NCBI RefSeq assembly: GCF_007859935.1
Contig: NZ_SJPO01000004.1
Span: forward strand, 372,001-436,000
Source of the DNA: Posidoniimonas polymericola
GTDB lineage: Bacteria; Planctomycetota; Planctomycetia; Pirellulales; Lacipirellulaceae
Length of the DNA: 64,000 nucleotides
Direction of reading: 5' to 3'
A model generated the notes under the pieces. It saw only the letters and a program-made list of their open reading frames with translations. It was not told the DNA's origin and made no database searches. Numbering within the stretch: the first letter of the stretch is position 1; every line of letters starts with the position of its first letter. This document shows positions 28,884 to 38,066 of the stretch, piece after piece. The position numbers and the translations under genes were made by a program.

Positions 28884-31229
28884 CTAGTCGTTTACGCCGG
28901 CCGCTGCGCCGGGCGCCGCGTCCAGCAGCGAGACCTGCTCGCCCGGCTGCGGCGGTTCGGCCGGTTGCGGGCCGTAGACAGTCAGTTGTTCGCGGCTGGC
29001 GACCACCAACAGGCCGTGGGCGGGCGTTAAATTCGCCCCGGCGCCGCCGACCGGCGCGAGGTCGATCGGGGTGCGCGTCGCCGCTCCGGTCTCGGCATTG
29101 CGGGCGTAGATGGCGCCGCGGGTCGGCCAGAACACCTCGTCGCCGGCCAGGCAGCCGCGGCCCATGCCGCGGATCCCGGAGCGGGTGCTGCTGGGCCACT
29201 GGTAGCGCACCTCGCCGGTGTTCAGGTCGACGCCGGTGAGCAGCTCGCCGCCGGCGACCAGCGTGCCGCCGCGGACGCCGAGCAGTTCGACGCGGGGGTC
29301 GGACCGCTTGGTCGCCCACAGCCAACGTCCCGACGCCTGGTCGAGCGCGAACACGTGGGGCGAATCGACCGGCGCGGCCAGCAGCCGCCCACGGTACGCG
29401 ATGCACGGCGAGACGCGCGGGGATTCGGCGCCGCGGTCGGGCGCTCCGCCGACCGGGTAGCGGGGGTACTCGGCGATCCAGTCGACCGCGCCGCTGCTGG
29501 CGTCGACCGCTGCGATTGCGCCGAGGTTGGAGTTGAAGAACAGTGTGCCGCCCTGCTTGGTGAGCGTGTCGGCCGGGCGGGCGCTGATGGTTTCCTCGGC
29601 GGGCGGGCCGCTGCAGACCGAGGTGAACCACAACTGGCGGCCGGTCGCCGCGGAGTAGCAGGCGAGCGCCACCCGGGGCCGCACCTCGGCGGCGTCGAGC
29701 GCCACGTAGACCAGTCCGCTCTCGACCAGGGGCGGGCCGCTGAACCGCCACGGCACGTCGGGCTCGTCAAGCTCGACAACCTGCAGGCCCTCGCTCAGCA
29801 GGCCGAAGCCGAGCAGCCGCGGGTCGACCGCGGTCCGCACCACCTGCCCGGTGCGCCGCGGGCGTTCACGACCGACGCGGGCGTACAGCACGCCGTGGTC
29901 GATCTCAAGCGGCCCGAGCGGCGTCTGGAACGCGCCGCCCAGCACGCCCGACTGCATCACCTGGAACGCCCGCATCCCCTGGGCCTGGTACATCGCCGGC
30001 CCGGCGTTGAGGACCGGCGCCTGGTACAGCAGCCCGTCCCTGGTGACGGCCGGCGCGCCGTCGGCCAGCTGCAACGCGATCAAGGCTCCGGCGTCGCGTG
30101 TCACAACCCAGGGGCCAAAGACCGCGGGCGTGACCTGTGGGGTCGTGCTGACGATCGGCTGGGGCTGTTGAAAGATGATCCGCCCGCCGCGCTGCACGAT
30201 GCGGTTCACCCGCGGCCGCAGGTTGGCCAGCGACTCGACCGGCGTCAGCTTGTGGCTCTCGGACCAGATCGGGCCGACGATCTCGCCGAGCGGCGCGGCG
30301 ACGCCGGTCCGCTGCGAGTCTCCCCCCAGCGTGGTCGCGCCGGCCGGCAGGCCCACACTCGGCCACTCAGCGGCGGCGGCCATCACCTCCGCGAGCCGCT
30401 CGCCGAGCGGCCCGCTAACGCCGGCCACGACGCCCTTGGCGTCGGGCGCCGCGAGGCGCAGCAGCGCGGCCTCGATCGCCGCGCGGTCGGTGTCCTGCTC
30501 GAGCAGCGAGATCAACGCCAGACGCGTCAAAGCCTCGGGGAGCGCGCCCTCGGCGTCGGGGTAGATGGGAGGCAGGGCCTCGCGTGGCGCCAGCAGCAGC
30601 GGCTCGATCTTCGCCCAGTGCTGCATCAGATCAACGCCCGCCAGCACGACGCCGATCGGCCGGCCACGCGGCCCCGACAGCAGCGGGTGCAGCCGGCCCA
30701 GCGCTCGGCGGGCGGCGGCGGCGTCGCCCCGTTCGATCGCCAGGTCCGCCAGCAGCAGCACCGCGCGCGGGGTCGCGGAGCTGGTGAAGTAGTCGTCGAT
30801 TATCCGCTGAACGATGGCCGGGTCGCGGGCCTGTCGGCCCTCGTCGAGCAGCCGCTCGGCGGACGGGTCGATGCGGCGGCGGTACTCGGCGAGCACCTCG
30901 GCCGGCATCCGCGCGAGCCGGGCCTGGCAGGCCTCCCGCAGCGGCACGTAGCGGCCCTCGGGCAGTCGCACGAGTTGCCCGTCGGACTCGTCCATCACCA
31001 GGGTGATGGTCTCGAGGGCGTCCTCCCACTGCTGGTCTTCCTGCAGCGAGTCAACCTGGGCGAGCAGCCGTTCGGTGCGGCTGGAGACCGTGGCGGCCTC
31101 GATCGGCGAGGGGGCCGCCCAACAATCAGACCGCGGGCCGGGCGCCAGGCAGACAATCGCCGGCAAGGCGACCGCGGAAACGGCCGCCAGCAGCGACCGT
31201 CGCAGGGCGAGTGGTGAGGGGACGTGCAT
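28884..31229 (-). CDS. large exported PQQ-like beta-propeller protein
   Basis: A 781-residue exported protein. The signal peptide (LLAAVSAVALPAIVCLA) leads into a helical, TPR/HEAT-like N-terminal half (residues about 50-300, DSLQEDQQWEDALETITLV). The C-terminal half is a beta-propeller of PQQ/BamB type (ACYSAATGRQLWFTS, IAAVDASSGAVDWIAEY, VFALDQASGRWLWATK, LTGVDLNTGEVRYQW). It probably binds something in the periplasm. It is the first gene of the long minus-strand block ending in the MoxR/Bat genes, 60 bp before MoxR, so it may be part of the same system. I see no enzyme motif. Confidence 0.8.
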   Translation of the reverse strand: MHVPSPLALRRSLLAAVSAVALPAIVCLAPGPRSDCWAAPSPIEAATVSSRTERLLAQVDSLQEDQQWEDALETITLVMDESDGQLVRLPEGRYVPLREACQARLARMPAEVLAEYRRRIDPSAERLLDEGRQARDPAIVQRIIDDYFTSSATPRAVLLLADLAIERGDAAAARRALGRLHPLLSGPRGRPIGVVLAGVDLMQHWAKIEPLLLAPREALPPIYPDAEGALPEALTRLALISLLEQDTDRAAIEAALLRLAAPDAKGVVAGVSGPLGERLAEVMAAAAEWPSVGLPAGATTLGGDSQRTGVAAPLGEIVGPIWSESHKLTPVESLANLRPRVNRIVQRGGRIIFQQPQPIVSTTPQVTPAVFGPWVVTRDAGALIALQLADGAPAVTRDGLLYQAPVLNAGPAMYQAQGMRAFQVMQSGVLGGAFQTPLGPLEIDHGVLYARVGRERPRRTGQVVRTAVDPRLLGFGLLSEGLQVVELDEPDVPWRFSGPPLVESGLVYVALDAAEVRPRVALACYSAATGRQLWFTSVCSGPPAEETISARPADTLTKQGGTLFFNSNLGAIAAVDASSGAVDWIAEYPRYPVGGAPDRGAESPRVSPCIAYRGRLLAAPVDSPHVFALDQASGRWLWATKRSDPRVELLGVRGGTLVAGGELLTGVDLNTGEVRYQWPSSTRSGIRGMGRGCLAGDEVFWPTRGAIYARNAETGAATRTPIDLAPVGGAGANLTPAHGLLVVASREQLTVYGPQPAEPPQPGEQVSLLDAAPGAAAGVND

Positions 31230-31327
31230 CGCCCGTGATTATACGGGCCGGCCACGGGCCTGACAAAGATTCATCACCCAGCGGCCGCAGATTTGCTGCC
31301 GCCCCGCGGGCCGACAGTTTCCGGCCG

Positions 31328-31855
31328 CTACAGCCCGGCCGGCGGCCATAGGTGGTACAGCATTACGTACACCAGCACGCCCGTCACCGAGACGTACAAC
31401 CACACAGGGAAGGTAATCCGGGCAATTCGGCGGTGTTCGATTCGATACTGCCCGCGGGTCGCCCGTTCCTCGGGGGAGCACGACTCGTCCGATTGCGGCG
31501 AGTTGCACGCCAAGGCCTTGTGCCCGAAGTAGATGGTTGTCAGAGCGAGCGGCGGCACCGACAGGGCGAGCAGCACGTGCGACAACAGGATTCCGTAATA
31601 GACATAGCGGACCGGGCCCTCGGCCGTGAACTTCACGTGCTGCACCTGGTAGTGGTAGTACAGGTAGCAGACCAGGAACGCGGACGACACCGCGAACGCG
31701 GTCAGCATCACGCGTTTGTGCGCGACTTCCTTGCGCTGCTTGATCAGCACATAGCCGAGCACTAGCAAGACGGCGGCCAGCGCATTGAGCGCGGCGTTGA
31801 CGTGCACAATCGGGTTGGCGGCGGCCAACGGAAGAATACTGAGCAGCGTGCTCAC
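31328..31855 (-). CDS. DUF420-domain membrane protein
   Basis: A 175-residue protein with five predicted membrane helices (HVNAALNALAAVLLVLGYVLI, VMLTAFAVSSAFLVCYLYYHY, YYGILLSHVLLALSVPPLAL, FPVWLYVSVTGVLVYVML). The His and Arg residues between helices are those expected of the family. DUF420/YozB-like proteins accompany cytochrome oxidase assembly genes. The GTG start at 31853-31855 overlaps the stop of the ABC permease by 4 bases (GTGA), so translation is probably coupled. It is the last gene of the oxidase-maturation operon. Confidence 0.85.
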   Translation of the reverse strand: MSTLLSILPLAAANPIVHVNAALNALAAVLLVLGYVLIKQRKEVAHKRVMLTAFAVSSAFLVCYLYYHYQVQHVKFTAEGPVRYVYYGILLSHVLLALSVPPLALTTIYFGHKALACNSPQSDESCSPEERATRGQYRIEHRRIARITFPVWLYVSVTGVLVYVMLYHLWPPAGL

Positions 31856-32655
31856 GAGACAAAGTCCCCCTTGGTGCGTGTGCCCGCTACCCGCCAGCAG
31901 AGGCCGAGCATGACCACGGCAAACACGACGCTCACCAGCCAGCAGAGCCACAGCGGCGGCGTGTTGCCGTCGGCGACCGTCGGCGGCGCAAGGCCGCTGA
32001 GCGTCAGCACCAGGTGCCGCTTCAGCCCGGCCACGCCGTAGGTCAGCGGGTTGAGGGCGACCACCCAGCCGAGCAGCCCGTCCTTGCCCTGCGGGAAGAA
32101 CGCGCCGGACAGCAGCCACATCGGGAACAGGAACACGCTCATGATGGCGTGGTACGCTTGGCTGGAGTTCATCCGCCACGCGATCAGGAAGCCGAGCGAG
32201 GTCAGCGCGATCGACACCACCACCATCAGCCCCACGCCGGCCAGCGCCTGCAGCAGCGGCGGGTTGATCTCCGGGCTGGTGAGCCAGCCGAGCAGCATGA
32301 ACAGGATCGCCTGGATCATGGCGATCGACGCGCCGCCGATCACCTTGCCGAGCACCATCGCCATCCGCGGCACCGGCGCCACCAGCACCCCCTGCAGGAA
32401 GCCCTCGTTGCGGTCCTCGATGATCGAGATGGTCGCGAAGATCGCCGTGAACAGCAGGATCATCGCCAGCGTGCCGGGGTAGAAGTGCGTATACCCCAGG
32501 TTGCTCGACCGCAGGCCCTCGCTGAAGAGCAGCCAGAAGATGATCGGCTGCAGGAACGCGCCGATCACCCGGTTGCGCTGGCGGAAGAACCGCACCAGCT
32601 CCCGCTGCGAGAGCGCGAACACGACCGGCAAGGCAGGGACAGTGGCGGAGTTCAT
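31852..32655 (-). CDS. ABC-2 type transporter permease
   Basis: A 267-residue permease with six membrane helices and an N-terminal region VFALSQRELVRFFRQRNR before the first helix, typical of ABC-2 exporters for drugs, haem or polysaccharides. Next to CtaA/CtaB and cytochrome genes, a role in moving haem or an assembly factor is plausible but unproved. The ATG at 32653-32655 (MNSATVPAL) was preferred to one 63 bases upstream, because that one falls inside a small palindromic repeat (ACCACT/AGTGGT). Its ATPase partner is just upstream on the same strand. Confidence 0.85.
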   Translation of the reverse strand: MNSATVPALPVVFALSQRELVRFFRQRNRVIGAFLQPIIFWLLFSEGLRSSNLGYTHFYPGTLAMILLFTAIFATISIIEDRNEGFLQGVLVAPVPRMAMVLGKVIGGASIAMIQAILFMLLGWLTSPEINPPLLQALAGVGLMVVVSIALTSLGFLIAWRMNSSQAYHAIMSVFLFPMWLLSGAFFPQGKDGLLGWVVALNPLTYGVAGLKRHLVLTLSGLAPPTVADGNTPPLWLCWLVSVVFAVVMLGLCWRVAGTRTKGDFVS

Positions 32656-32768
32656 GTCAGGCTTCTTGTTCTCGGTGGGAACACTGATCTTCGCTGACAA
32701 CCACTGACTAGTGGTCATTAGCGTTGATTCGTGTTCCCTTCCTTCTTAGCAAAGGTCGGACGCTCGAT

Positions 32769-33749
32769 CTAATGCTTCCGCTTTTTCTTCTTCGCGGTCT
32801 CTTCGGCCGACTTGAACTCGCTGCCGAAGAAGCGGTGCCCGGTGCGGTCGATGAACACGTCCTCGAGGCTCGGCTTGCCAATGGTCAGCTCGGTGATGCG
32901 GTCGCCGAATGCCTCGAACAGCTTCGGCGCCCAGGCGGCGCCGCCCGGCTGCTCGAGCCGCACCGAGTGGTCGAGCACGTTGGCGGGCACGTCAAACTTC
33001 TCGGTGATCGCCGCCGCCAGTTCTGAGGGGTTTTCTGTGCGGAGTGTGATCGAGTCGCCGCCGACCTGCGACTTCAGCGCGTCGGGCGTGTCGAGCGCCG
33101 CGACCCGGCCCTCGTGCACGATGGCGATCCGGTCCGCGCGGTCGGCTTCTTCCAGCAAATGCGTGGTGGTCAGCACGGTGACGCCCTCGGCGTCGCGGGC
33201 CTGGGCCAGGTACCGCCAGAGGTCGCTGCGGGCGGCCGGGTCGAGGCCGGTCGACGGCTCGTCCAGCAGCAGCAGCCGCGGGCTGTGCAGCATCCCCTGG
33301 GCCAGCTCCACCCGGCGGCGGAGTCCGCCCGACAGGTCGCCCACTTTGTCTTCGGCGCGATCCGCGACGCCCAGCTGCTCGAGCATCTCCTCGCAGCGGC
33401 GGAGCAGCGTCGCGCCGCTCAGCCCGTACAGCAGGCCGTGGCAGCGGAGGTTCTCGTTGACGGTCAGGTGCTTGTCGAGGCTCGGCGCCTGGAACACGAC
33501 GCCGAGCGCCGCGCGGACCTGGTCGGCCTGGGTCTTGAGGTCGGCGCCGAACACGCTAACTGTCCCCTGCTGCAGCGGCGCGAGGGTCGAGAGGATGCGG
33601 AAGAAGGTGGTCTTGCCGCTGCCGTTGGGGCCGAGTACGGCGAACAGCTCGCCCGGCCGCACGTCGAGCGACAGGCCGCGGAGCGCCTCGCGGTCGCCGT
33701 ACTTGTAGCGCAGGTCGGCAACGTGAACCGCGGCGACTTGGTTGTCCAT
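32769..33749 (-). CDS. ABC transporter ATP-binding protein (DrrA/CcmA-like)
   Basis: A 326-residue ATPase with Walker A GPNGSGKT near residue 41, Q-loop region VFQAPSLDKHLT, ABC signature LSGGLRRRVELAQ, Walker B LLLLDEPSTGLD and H-loop TTHLLEEAD. The C-terminal extension of about 100 residues ends in a Lys-rich KKKKRKH tail and resembles daunorubicin-resistance or NodI-type ATPases. It pairs with the permease gene that follows after 113 bp. It starts 24 bp after the CtaB stop. Confidence 0.92.
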   Translation of the reverse strand: MDNQVAAVHVADLRYKYGDREALRGLSLDVRPGELFAVLGPNGSGKTTFFRILSTLAPLQQGTVSVFGADLKTQADQVRAALGVVFQAPSLDKHLTVNENLRCHGLLYGLSGATLLRRCEEMLEQLGVADRAEDKVGDLSGGLRRRVELAQGMLHSPRLLLLDEPSTGLDPAARSDLWRYLAQARDAEGVTVLTTTHLLEEADRADRIAIVHEGRVAALDTPDALKSQVGGDSITLRTENPSELAAAITEKFDVPANVLDHSVRLEQPGGAAWAPKLFEAFGDRITELTIGKPSLEDVFIDRTGHRFFGSEFKSAEETAKKKKRKH

Positions 33750-33773
33750 AACGCTCGTGGCGGGGTCAGCAGT

Positions 33774-34682
33774 CTAGGAGCCGAACAGGCACAGCACGGT
33801 CATCCACGCCGGCAGGTACAGCAGGCTGGCCCGCAGCAGCAGTCGGGCGTTGCGTTCGTTGCGGCGGACCAAGAACCACGCCGCGGCCAGCAGGAACGCC
33901 AGGGTGAAGAGCGTCGTGAGCACGGCGTAGGTCTGGGCCGAGTACGCGGTCCGCAGGGCCGGCAGCAGGGCCGCGGGGAGCAGCATCGCCGCGCCCGCCA
34001 CGGCGAACGCGCCGGCGCGGGCGCCGGTTGGCTCGACCGTGGTGTCCATCTTGTAGCCGGCGGCGGCGTAGTCGTCACGGCAGAGCCAGGCGATCGCCAT
34101 GAAGTGCGGGTACTGCCACAGGAACAGCACCAAAAACAAGCCGAGTGCGGTGGTGTCGAGCGCCCCGCCCCCGGCGGTCCAGCCCATCACGATCGGCAGC
34201 GCGCCGCTGACGGCGCCGACGGTCGTGTTGAGCGGGGTGCGCATCTTGAGCGGGGTGTAGACCGCCACGTACAGGAACCAGCTCAACAGGCCCAACAGCG
34301 CGGTCGTCAGGTTGACGCCCAGCACCAGCAGCGTGAAGCCGACCGACACGCAGACCGTGCCGAACACCAGGGCCTCGACCGGGGCCATGCGGCCGGCGGG
34401 GAGCGGGCGGCCCGCCGTGCGGGTCATCTTCGCGTCGAGGCGACGCTCGATGTACTGGTTGAGCGTGTTGGCGCTGGCGGCCAGCAGCCCGGCGCCCAGC
34501 AGCGTCGCGACGACCGTGCCGGCCGACCACTGGGCGTGGGTCGCCAGGTACATGCCGGCGACCGCGGTCACGAGCTCCAGGATCGTGATGCGGGGCTTGG
34601 CCAGCTCCGCGTAGTCACGCAGTTTCGAATCGGCGGCGGCTTCACGCCGAGGGATCGCCAGGGTGGTCGCGCCAGTGCTCAT
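33774..34682 (-). CDS. ctaB: protoheme IX farnesyltransferase (haem O synthase)
   Basis: A 302-residue UbiA-family membrane enzyme that adds a farnesyl chain to haem B to make haem O for cytochrome oxidases. Visible features are LAKPRITILELVTAVAG in the first helix, the active-site DxxxD-type NTLNQYIERRLDAKMTRTAGRPLPAG, a second acidic cluster FLWQYPHFMAIAWLCRDDY, and around nine membrane helices. The ATG at 34680-34682 was chosen; the longer frame upstream overlaps the CtaA gene tail. It follows CtaA after 10 bp. Confidence 0.93.
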   Translation of the reverse strand: MSTGATTLAIPRREAAADSKLRDYAELAKPRITILELVTAVAGMYLATHAQWSAGTVVATLLGAGLLAASANTLNQYIERRLDAKMTRTAGRPLPAGRMAPVEALVFGTVCVSVGFTLLVLGVNLTTALLGLLSWFLYVAVYTPLKMRTPLNTTVGAVSGALPIVMGWTAGGGALDTTALGLFLVLFLWQYPHFMAIAWLCRDDYAAAGYKMDTTVEPTGARAGAFAVAGAAMLLPAALLPALRTAYSAQTYAVLTTLFTLAFLLAAAWFLVRRNERNARLLLRASLLYLPAWMTVLCLFGS

Positions 34683-34692
34683 GCGCAGGGAC

Positions 34693-35727
34693 TCAGTTCG
34701 CTGAAGGTGAGTTCGCTGAGATTGAATTTGCGGGGGTCGGTCGCGCTGCGGGGGAGGTGTCCGCGGCAAAGGCAGCAAAACGGAGGGCAAGCGTCGCGCC
34801 GGCGGCGGCCAGGCCCAGGATGAGGGAGCCGGTCGCGCTGTGCGCGGTCGCGATGTGGGTTTGAGCCAATCCGTCCGCTACGTTAGCCCCTATGGTAGCC
34901 GGCAGCCAGCCGAAGGCCCAGCCGGGGAGCCCGTACTTCACCACCCAGGTGCACGCCCCCAGCGAGAGCTGAATGACCAGCGCCAGCGACAACCCCGCGG
35001 TCAGCAGCCGCAGCACCCCAGGCCCCGCCGGCCGACGCCAGACCGCGGCGGTCGACCACGCCACATGCCCTGAAACTACGGCCGCCATTACCAGGTGCAG
35101 CTTCACCAGCCCCGCGAACGCCCACGGGCTGACCGTCACCGGAACATGCCGCAGCTGGGCGCCGATCACCAGCTGCAAGTAGGCGAACAGGGCGGTCGCC
35201 GCGAGCGGCACGCCCATGCTGCGACGATTTGTCGCACCGCCCGCCGACCACCACCGCGAGGTCATCGCCAGCATCACGCACGCCAGCGCGAAGAACAGCG
35301 GGCCGGTGCAGCCGTGGACCATCGCCAGTTGCCGCTCGTTCATCATCACCCGCATCCCGCCGAGCACGCCCTGCACAATCACTAGCGCTAGCGCCGCGAC
35401 CGTCAGCCACCGCAGCCACCGCCGGCGGTCGGTCCACCAGACCGCAACCACCAACCCAATGGTCAGCAAGCCAACCAGCGAGCCAAGCAGCCGGTGGCCG
35501 TGCTCGACAAACAGGTCCCACGGCGCAAAGAACCAGGTCGAGAGCGGGTAGGCGAACATGTTGTAGCCGTAGGTCGTCGGCCAGTCGGGCACCGCCATGC
35601 CCGCGTCGGTCGAGGTCACCAGGCCGCCGACCCACAACAGCGGGAAGGTCAGAGCACACAGCAGCAGCGCCCACCGCCGTGGCCACGGAGATACCCGGCT
35701 AGGCTGGATTGTCGTGGCGTCAGTCAT
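34693..35727 (-). CDS. ctaA: haem A synthase (COX15/CtaA)
   Basis: A 344-residue membrane protein, about eight helices, that oxidises haem O to haem A. The family's histidine ligands are seen in FVEHGHRLLGSLVG, MVHGCTGPLFFAL, VKLHLVMAAVVSGH and TQTHIATAHSATG-like (here LAQTHIATAHSATGSLI), and the signature GGLVTSTDAGMAVPDWP is at the start. The ATG at 35725-35727 overlaps the end of the cytochrome gene by 8 bases. It forms a pathway pair with CtaB. Confidence 0.93.
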   Translation of the reverse strand: MTDATTIQPSRVSPWPRRWALLLCALTFPLLWVGGLVTSTDAGMAVPDWPTTYGYNMFAYPLSTWFFAPWDLFVEHGHRLLGSLVGLLTIGLVVAVWWTDRRRWLRWLTVAALALVIVQGVLGGMRVMMNERQLAMVHGCTGPLFFALACVMLAMTSRWWSAGGATNRRSMGVPLAATALFAYLQLVIGAQLRHVPVTVSPWAFAGLVKLHLVMAAVVSGHVAWSTAAVWRRPAGPGVLRLLTAGLSLALVIQLSLGACTWVVKYGLPGWAFGWLPATIGANVADGLAQTHIATAHSATGSLILGLAAAGATLALRFAAFAADTSPAARPTPANSISANSPSAN

Positions 35728-37060
35728 GGCGCCCCCCATCAGGCTGGTCCGTCAGGCTTTCGACATACGCGACAAGCCGCCAGATCTCGTCTTCGTTCAG
35801 TGCGCCGACGCCGCCCGGGTCGGTCGGGCCGACCGCCGGCATTGGCGTGCCGGCGATCCCCTGCGAGATGACACGGTACAGGTGCTCGCGAGAGCGGGCG
35901 CCCCGCAGCGATCCGGGGACCAGCGTCCGTGGGTCGGCGATCCGCGGCGGCAGCAGCACGTCGCCCGCGGCGCGGCGGGCGTCGATCTCGGCGTAGCGCG
36001 TGGCCAACTCTCTCACAAGGAACTCGTGCCGGTCGGGCGCCGCCTCGGCCACGCGCTCTTCGAGCGTCTGCCGCGACGCGACCCGCCGCTTGGTCTCTTC
36101 GAGGTACTCGTGCACCCGCTTATTCCAGTCGTTGTAGTCCACCAGGTTGGCGCCGCCGGCGCCGTCCTCGCCGTGGCACTTCGCGCAGTTGGCCCGCTGG
36201 GCGTCGTGGAATAGCGCGCGGCCGGCCGTGACTTCTGCGGCAGAGAAACGCTCGCCAGCCCCGACCGGCGCTGCGGCAGCAACAACCGATGATTCGGCCT
36301 CGCGCCACCCGCGGGCGATCGGCGGCAGCAGCTCGTCGAGCACCAGCTCGCGGGTTTCGGTGTCGCGCCAATCGAGCCGCGATTCGTCGTCAACCTCGCC
36401 GGTCGCCGGGTCGAAGTCGAGCTCCTCGCCGACGTAGCGCGCCAGCGCCTGCTCCAGCTCGCCGCGGATCGCCAGGTACCTCACGTACTCGACGAGAGAT
36501 TCGATCTCCTCGACCGGCAGCAAGGCGAACGACGGCATCGCCGTGCCCGGCAGGCCGAAGCGGAGCGTGGCGGCCAGGTCGGCCCCGGTCGGCTTGGCGC
36601 CGCGGTAGGTCGACTTGAACTTGAACACGCCGGCGCGGAAGTCGCGGGGATACGGCGCCTCGTACAAGGCGGCGGGCCCCTGCCCGTCGCCGCTGAGGCC
36701 GTGGCACACGGCGCAGTGCCGGCGGTACAGCCCGAGCGTCTGGCCCGGCTCGTTCGAGGCGACCCGCCCTGCCGCCTGCTGAAGCAGCCGCAGGTCGAGC
36801 AGGTCTGCTAGCCCGTCGGGCACGATCGGCTCGCTCGGCGCGCCAAACACCTCGTTGAGTATGGCCGCGACCTGCTGCCGGTGGGTCGGCACGAGCTGCT
36901 CCTCGGCCTGGACCAGCTCGTGCGCTGGAAAGTCGCTGAAGTCGCCGCAACCAACCGTGGCGAGCAACAGAAAAGCCAGCGGCAGCGAGCGGTGTCCTAG
37001 CGGGCAGAGCCTCCTGCCGCAGCGAGATCGAACGCGTGGATGGTGCGACAACGTAATCAA
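35720..37060 (-). CDS. di-haem cytochrome c, probably a lipoprotein
   Basis: About 446 residues. The N-terminus is hydrophobic and ends in ATVGCGDF, a lipoprotein-like signal. Two CXXCH haem-binding motifs follow: CAVCHGLSGDGQGP near the first third and CAKCHGEDGAGGAN near the second. Between and after them are helical linkers; a C-terminal part (YRVISQGIAGTPMPAVG) gives a Met ligand context, as in cytochrome c domains (PF00034-like). No ATG is in frame near the signal; I place the start at TTG 37058-37060, whose preceding short open frame (37057-37107) ends with overlapping TTGA. It probably passes electrons to a terminal oxidase encoded elsewhere. Confidence 0.75.
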   Translation of the reverse strand: MITLSHHPRVRSRCGRRLCPLGHRSLPLAFLLLATVGCGDFSDFPAHELVQAEEQLVPTHRQQVAAILNEVFGAPSEPIVPDGLADLLDLRLLQQAAGRVASNEPGQTLGLYRRHCAVCHGLSGDGQGPAALYEAPYPRDFRAGVFKFKSTYRGAKPTGADLAATLRFGLPGTAMPSFALLPVEEIESLVEYVRYLAIRGELEQALARYVGEELDFDPATGEVDDESRLDWRDTETRELVLDELLPPIARGWREAESSVVAAAAPVGAGERFSAAEVTAGRALFHDAQRANCAKCHGEDGAGGANLVDYNDWNKRVHEYLEETKRRVASRQTLEERVAEAAPDRHEFLVRELATRYAEIDARRAAGDVLLPPRIADPRTLVPGSLRGARSREHLYRVISQGIAGTPMPAVGPTDPGGVGALNEDEIWRLVAYVESLTDQPDGGRHD

Positions 37061-37107
37061 CGGGGTGGCCCCTGGCCAAGCAGGGAGTTTGCTTCGGTGT
37101 TTCTCAT
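37057..37107 (-). CDS. possible 16-codon leader peptide before the cytochrome gene
   Basis: ATG at 37105-37107 begins a short frame (MRNTEANSLLGQGPPR) whose TGA stop overlaps the TTG start of the cytochrome gene as TTGA. Such an arrangement can couple translation. It could equally mark a frameshift at the true 5' end of the cytochrome gene. Confidence 0.3.
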   Translation of the reverse strand: MRNTEANSLLGQGPPR

Positions 37108-37127
37108 AGACAGTAGCCGCCCGGCGA

Positions 37128-37925
37128 TCAATCGACCAGCAGCTCGGCCGGCACGGCGATATCCCCCAGGTCGAGGGTCTCGCCGGCGACGACCTCAAGC
37201 TCTGCCCTGCCCCGCCGGCTGGTCTCGCCCGTGGGGAGCGCCAGGTTTTTGAGGTAGCCGGTCTCGTGCCAGAACTGCAGCTCGTGGGTCCCGGCCGGCA
37301 GCAGAGCAATCTCAAACCGCCCCTCGGCGTCGGCGACCGCCATGTACGGGTCGTCCCGAACCAGCACGTAGCCACGCATGAACGGGTGAATGTTGCAGGC
37401 CACCGGCAGCGGCTTGCTCTCGGCCTCGGCGAACTGCTTGGAGATCTTGCCGCTCGCCGGGATCAGTTGGTTGAACGCCGCATTGCGGATAAGGTCGAAC
37501 TTGGTGTTGTGCCCGGTCGGGTCCTGGTTGGTGATCCGCAGCGTCTGCCCGGCGCGGAGCAGCGTGACATGCGGCGTGAAGACGCAGTTCTTGTTGGCCA
37601 GCTCGACCGGCTCGGCGAGCTTCCCCGAGTCGCCGGGAGGGAGCGGCAGCGATTCGCCACGCGGCGCCCTCAGCCACACGACGGCGTTGGCCAAGCCGCC
37701 CGACTTGCCAACCACAACGGACTGCTGTTTCGGCTGGCAGTTGATACAGAACTCGTCGGCCGTGACCTGCGGGTCGGCGGGCGCCGGCGGCTTGCCGTCG
37801 ACGACAAACCGGCCCTTCAGCCCGCCCCACTCAACCGCCGCCGCCGGGCCCACCAGCGCAAGCGGAAGCAGCAGCGCGAGCGCAGCGGTCGCAGGCAGCA
37901 TCACGCGAAGTGTGTGATTTGACAT
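37128..37925 (-). CDS. exported cupredoxin-like protein (methylamine-utilisation type)
   Basis: A 265-residue protein with a signal peptide (VMLPATAALALLLPLALVGPAAA). The body has the fold of plastocyanin-like proteins: NAVVWLRAP, CVFTPHVTLLRAGQTLRITNQDPTGHNTKF, SKPLPVACNIHPFMRGYVLV (with potential Cys and His copper ligands), then a carboxypeptidase-regulatory-like beta domain (AVADAEGRFEIALLPAGTHELQFWHE). It is the first gene of the oxidase-maturation operon and would carry electrons or copper. Planctomycete relatives are annotated as methylamine-utilisation proteins; the substrate is unknown. Confidence 0.78.
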   Translation of the reverse strand: MSNHTLRVMLPATAALALLLPLALVGPAAAVEWGGLKGRFVVDGKPPAPADPQVTADEFCINCQPKQQSVVVGKSGGLANAVVWLRAPRGESLPLPPGDSGKLAEPVELANKNCVFTPHVTLLRAGQTLRITNQDPTGHNTKFDLIRNAAFNQLIPASGKISKQFAEAESKPLPVACNIHPFMRGYVLVRDDPYMAVADAEGRFEIALLPAGTHELQFWHETGYLKNLALPTGETSRRGRAELEVVAGETLDLGDIAVPAELLVD

Positions 37926-38066
37926 GCCCCCCAGTTTACCAGTTCTCCCCTGGCGCCGCAGGGGCCGGGAATAAGCAGCCGCGGGCCTGGCGATGCAAGA
38001 ACGTGGGCGTCGGCTCGCAAGCCGCACCCGGCCAACTTGCGTCTCACCCAACCGAAGGAACCCTAC

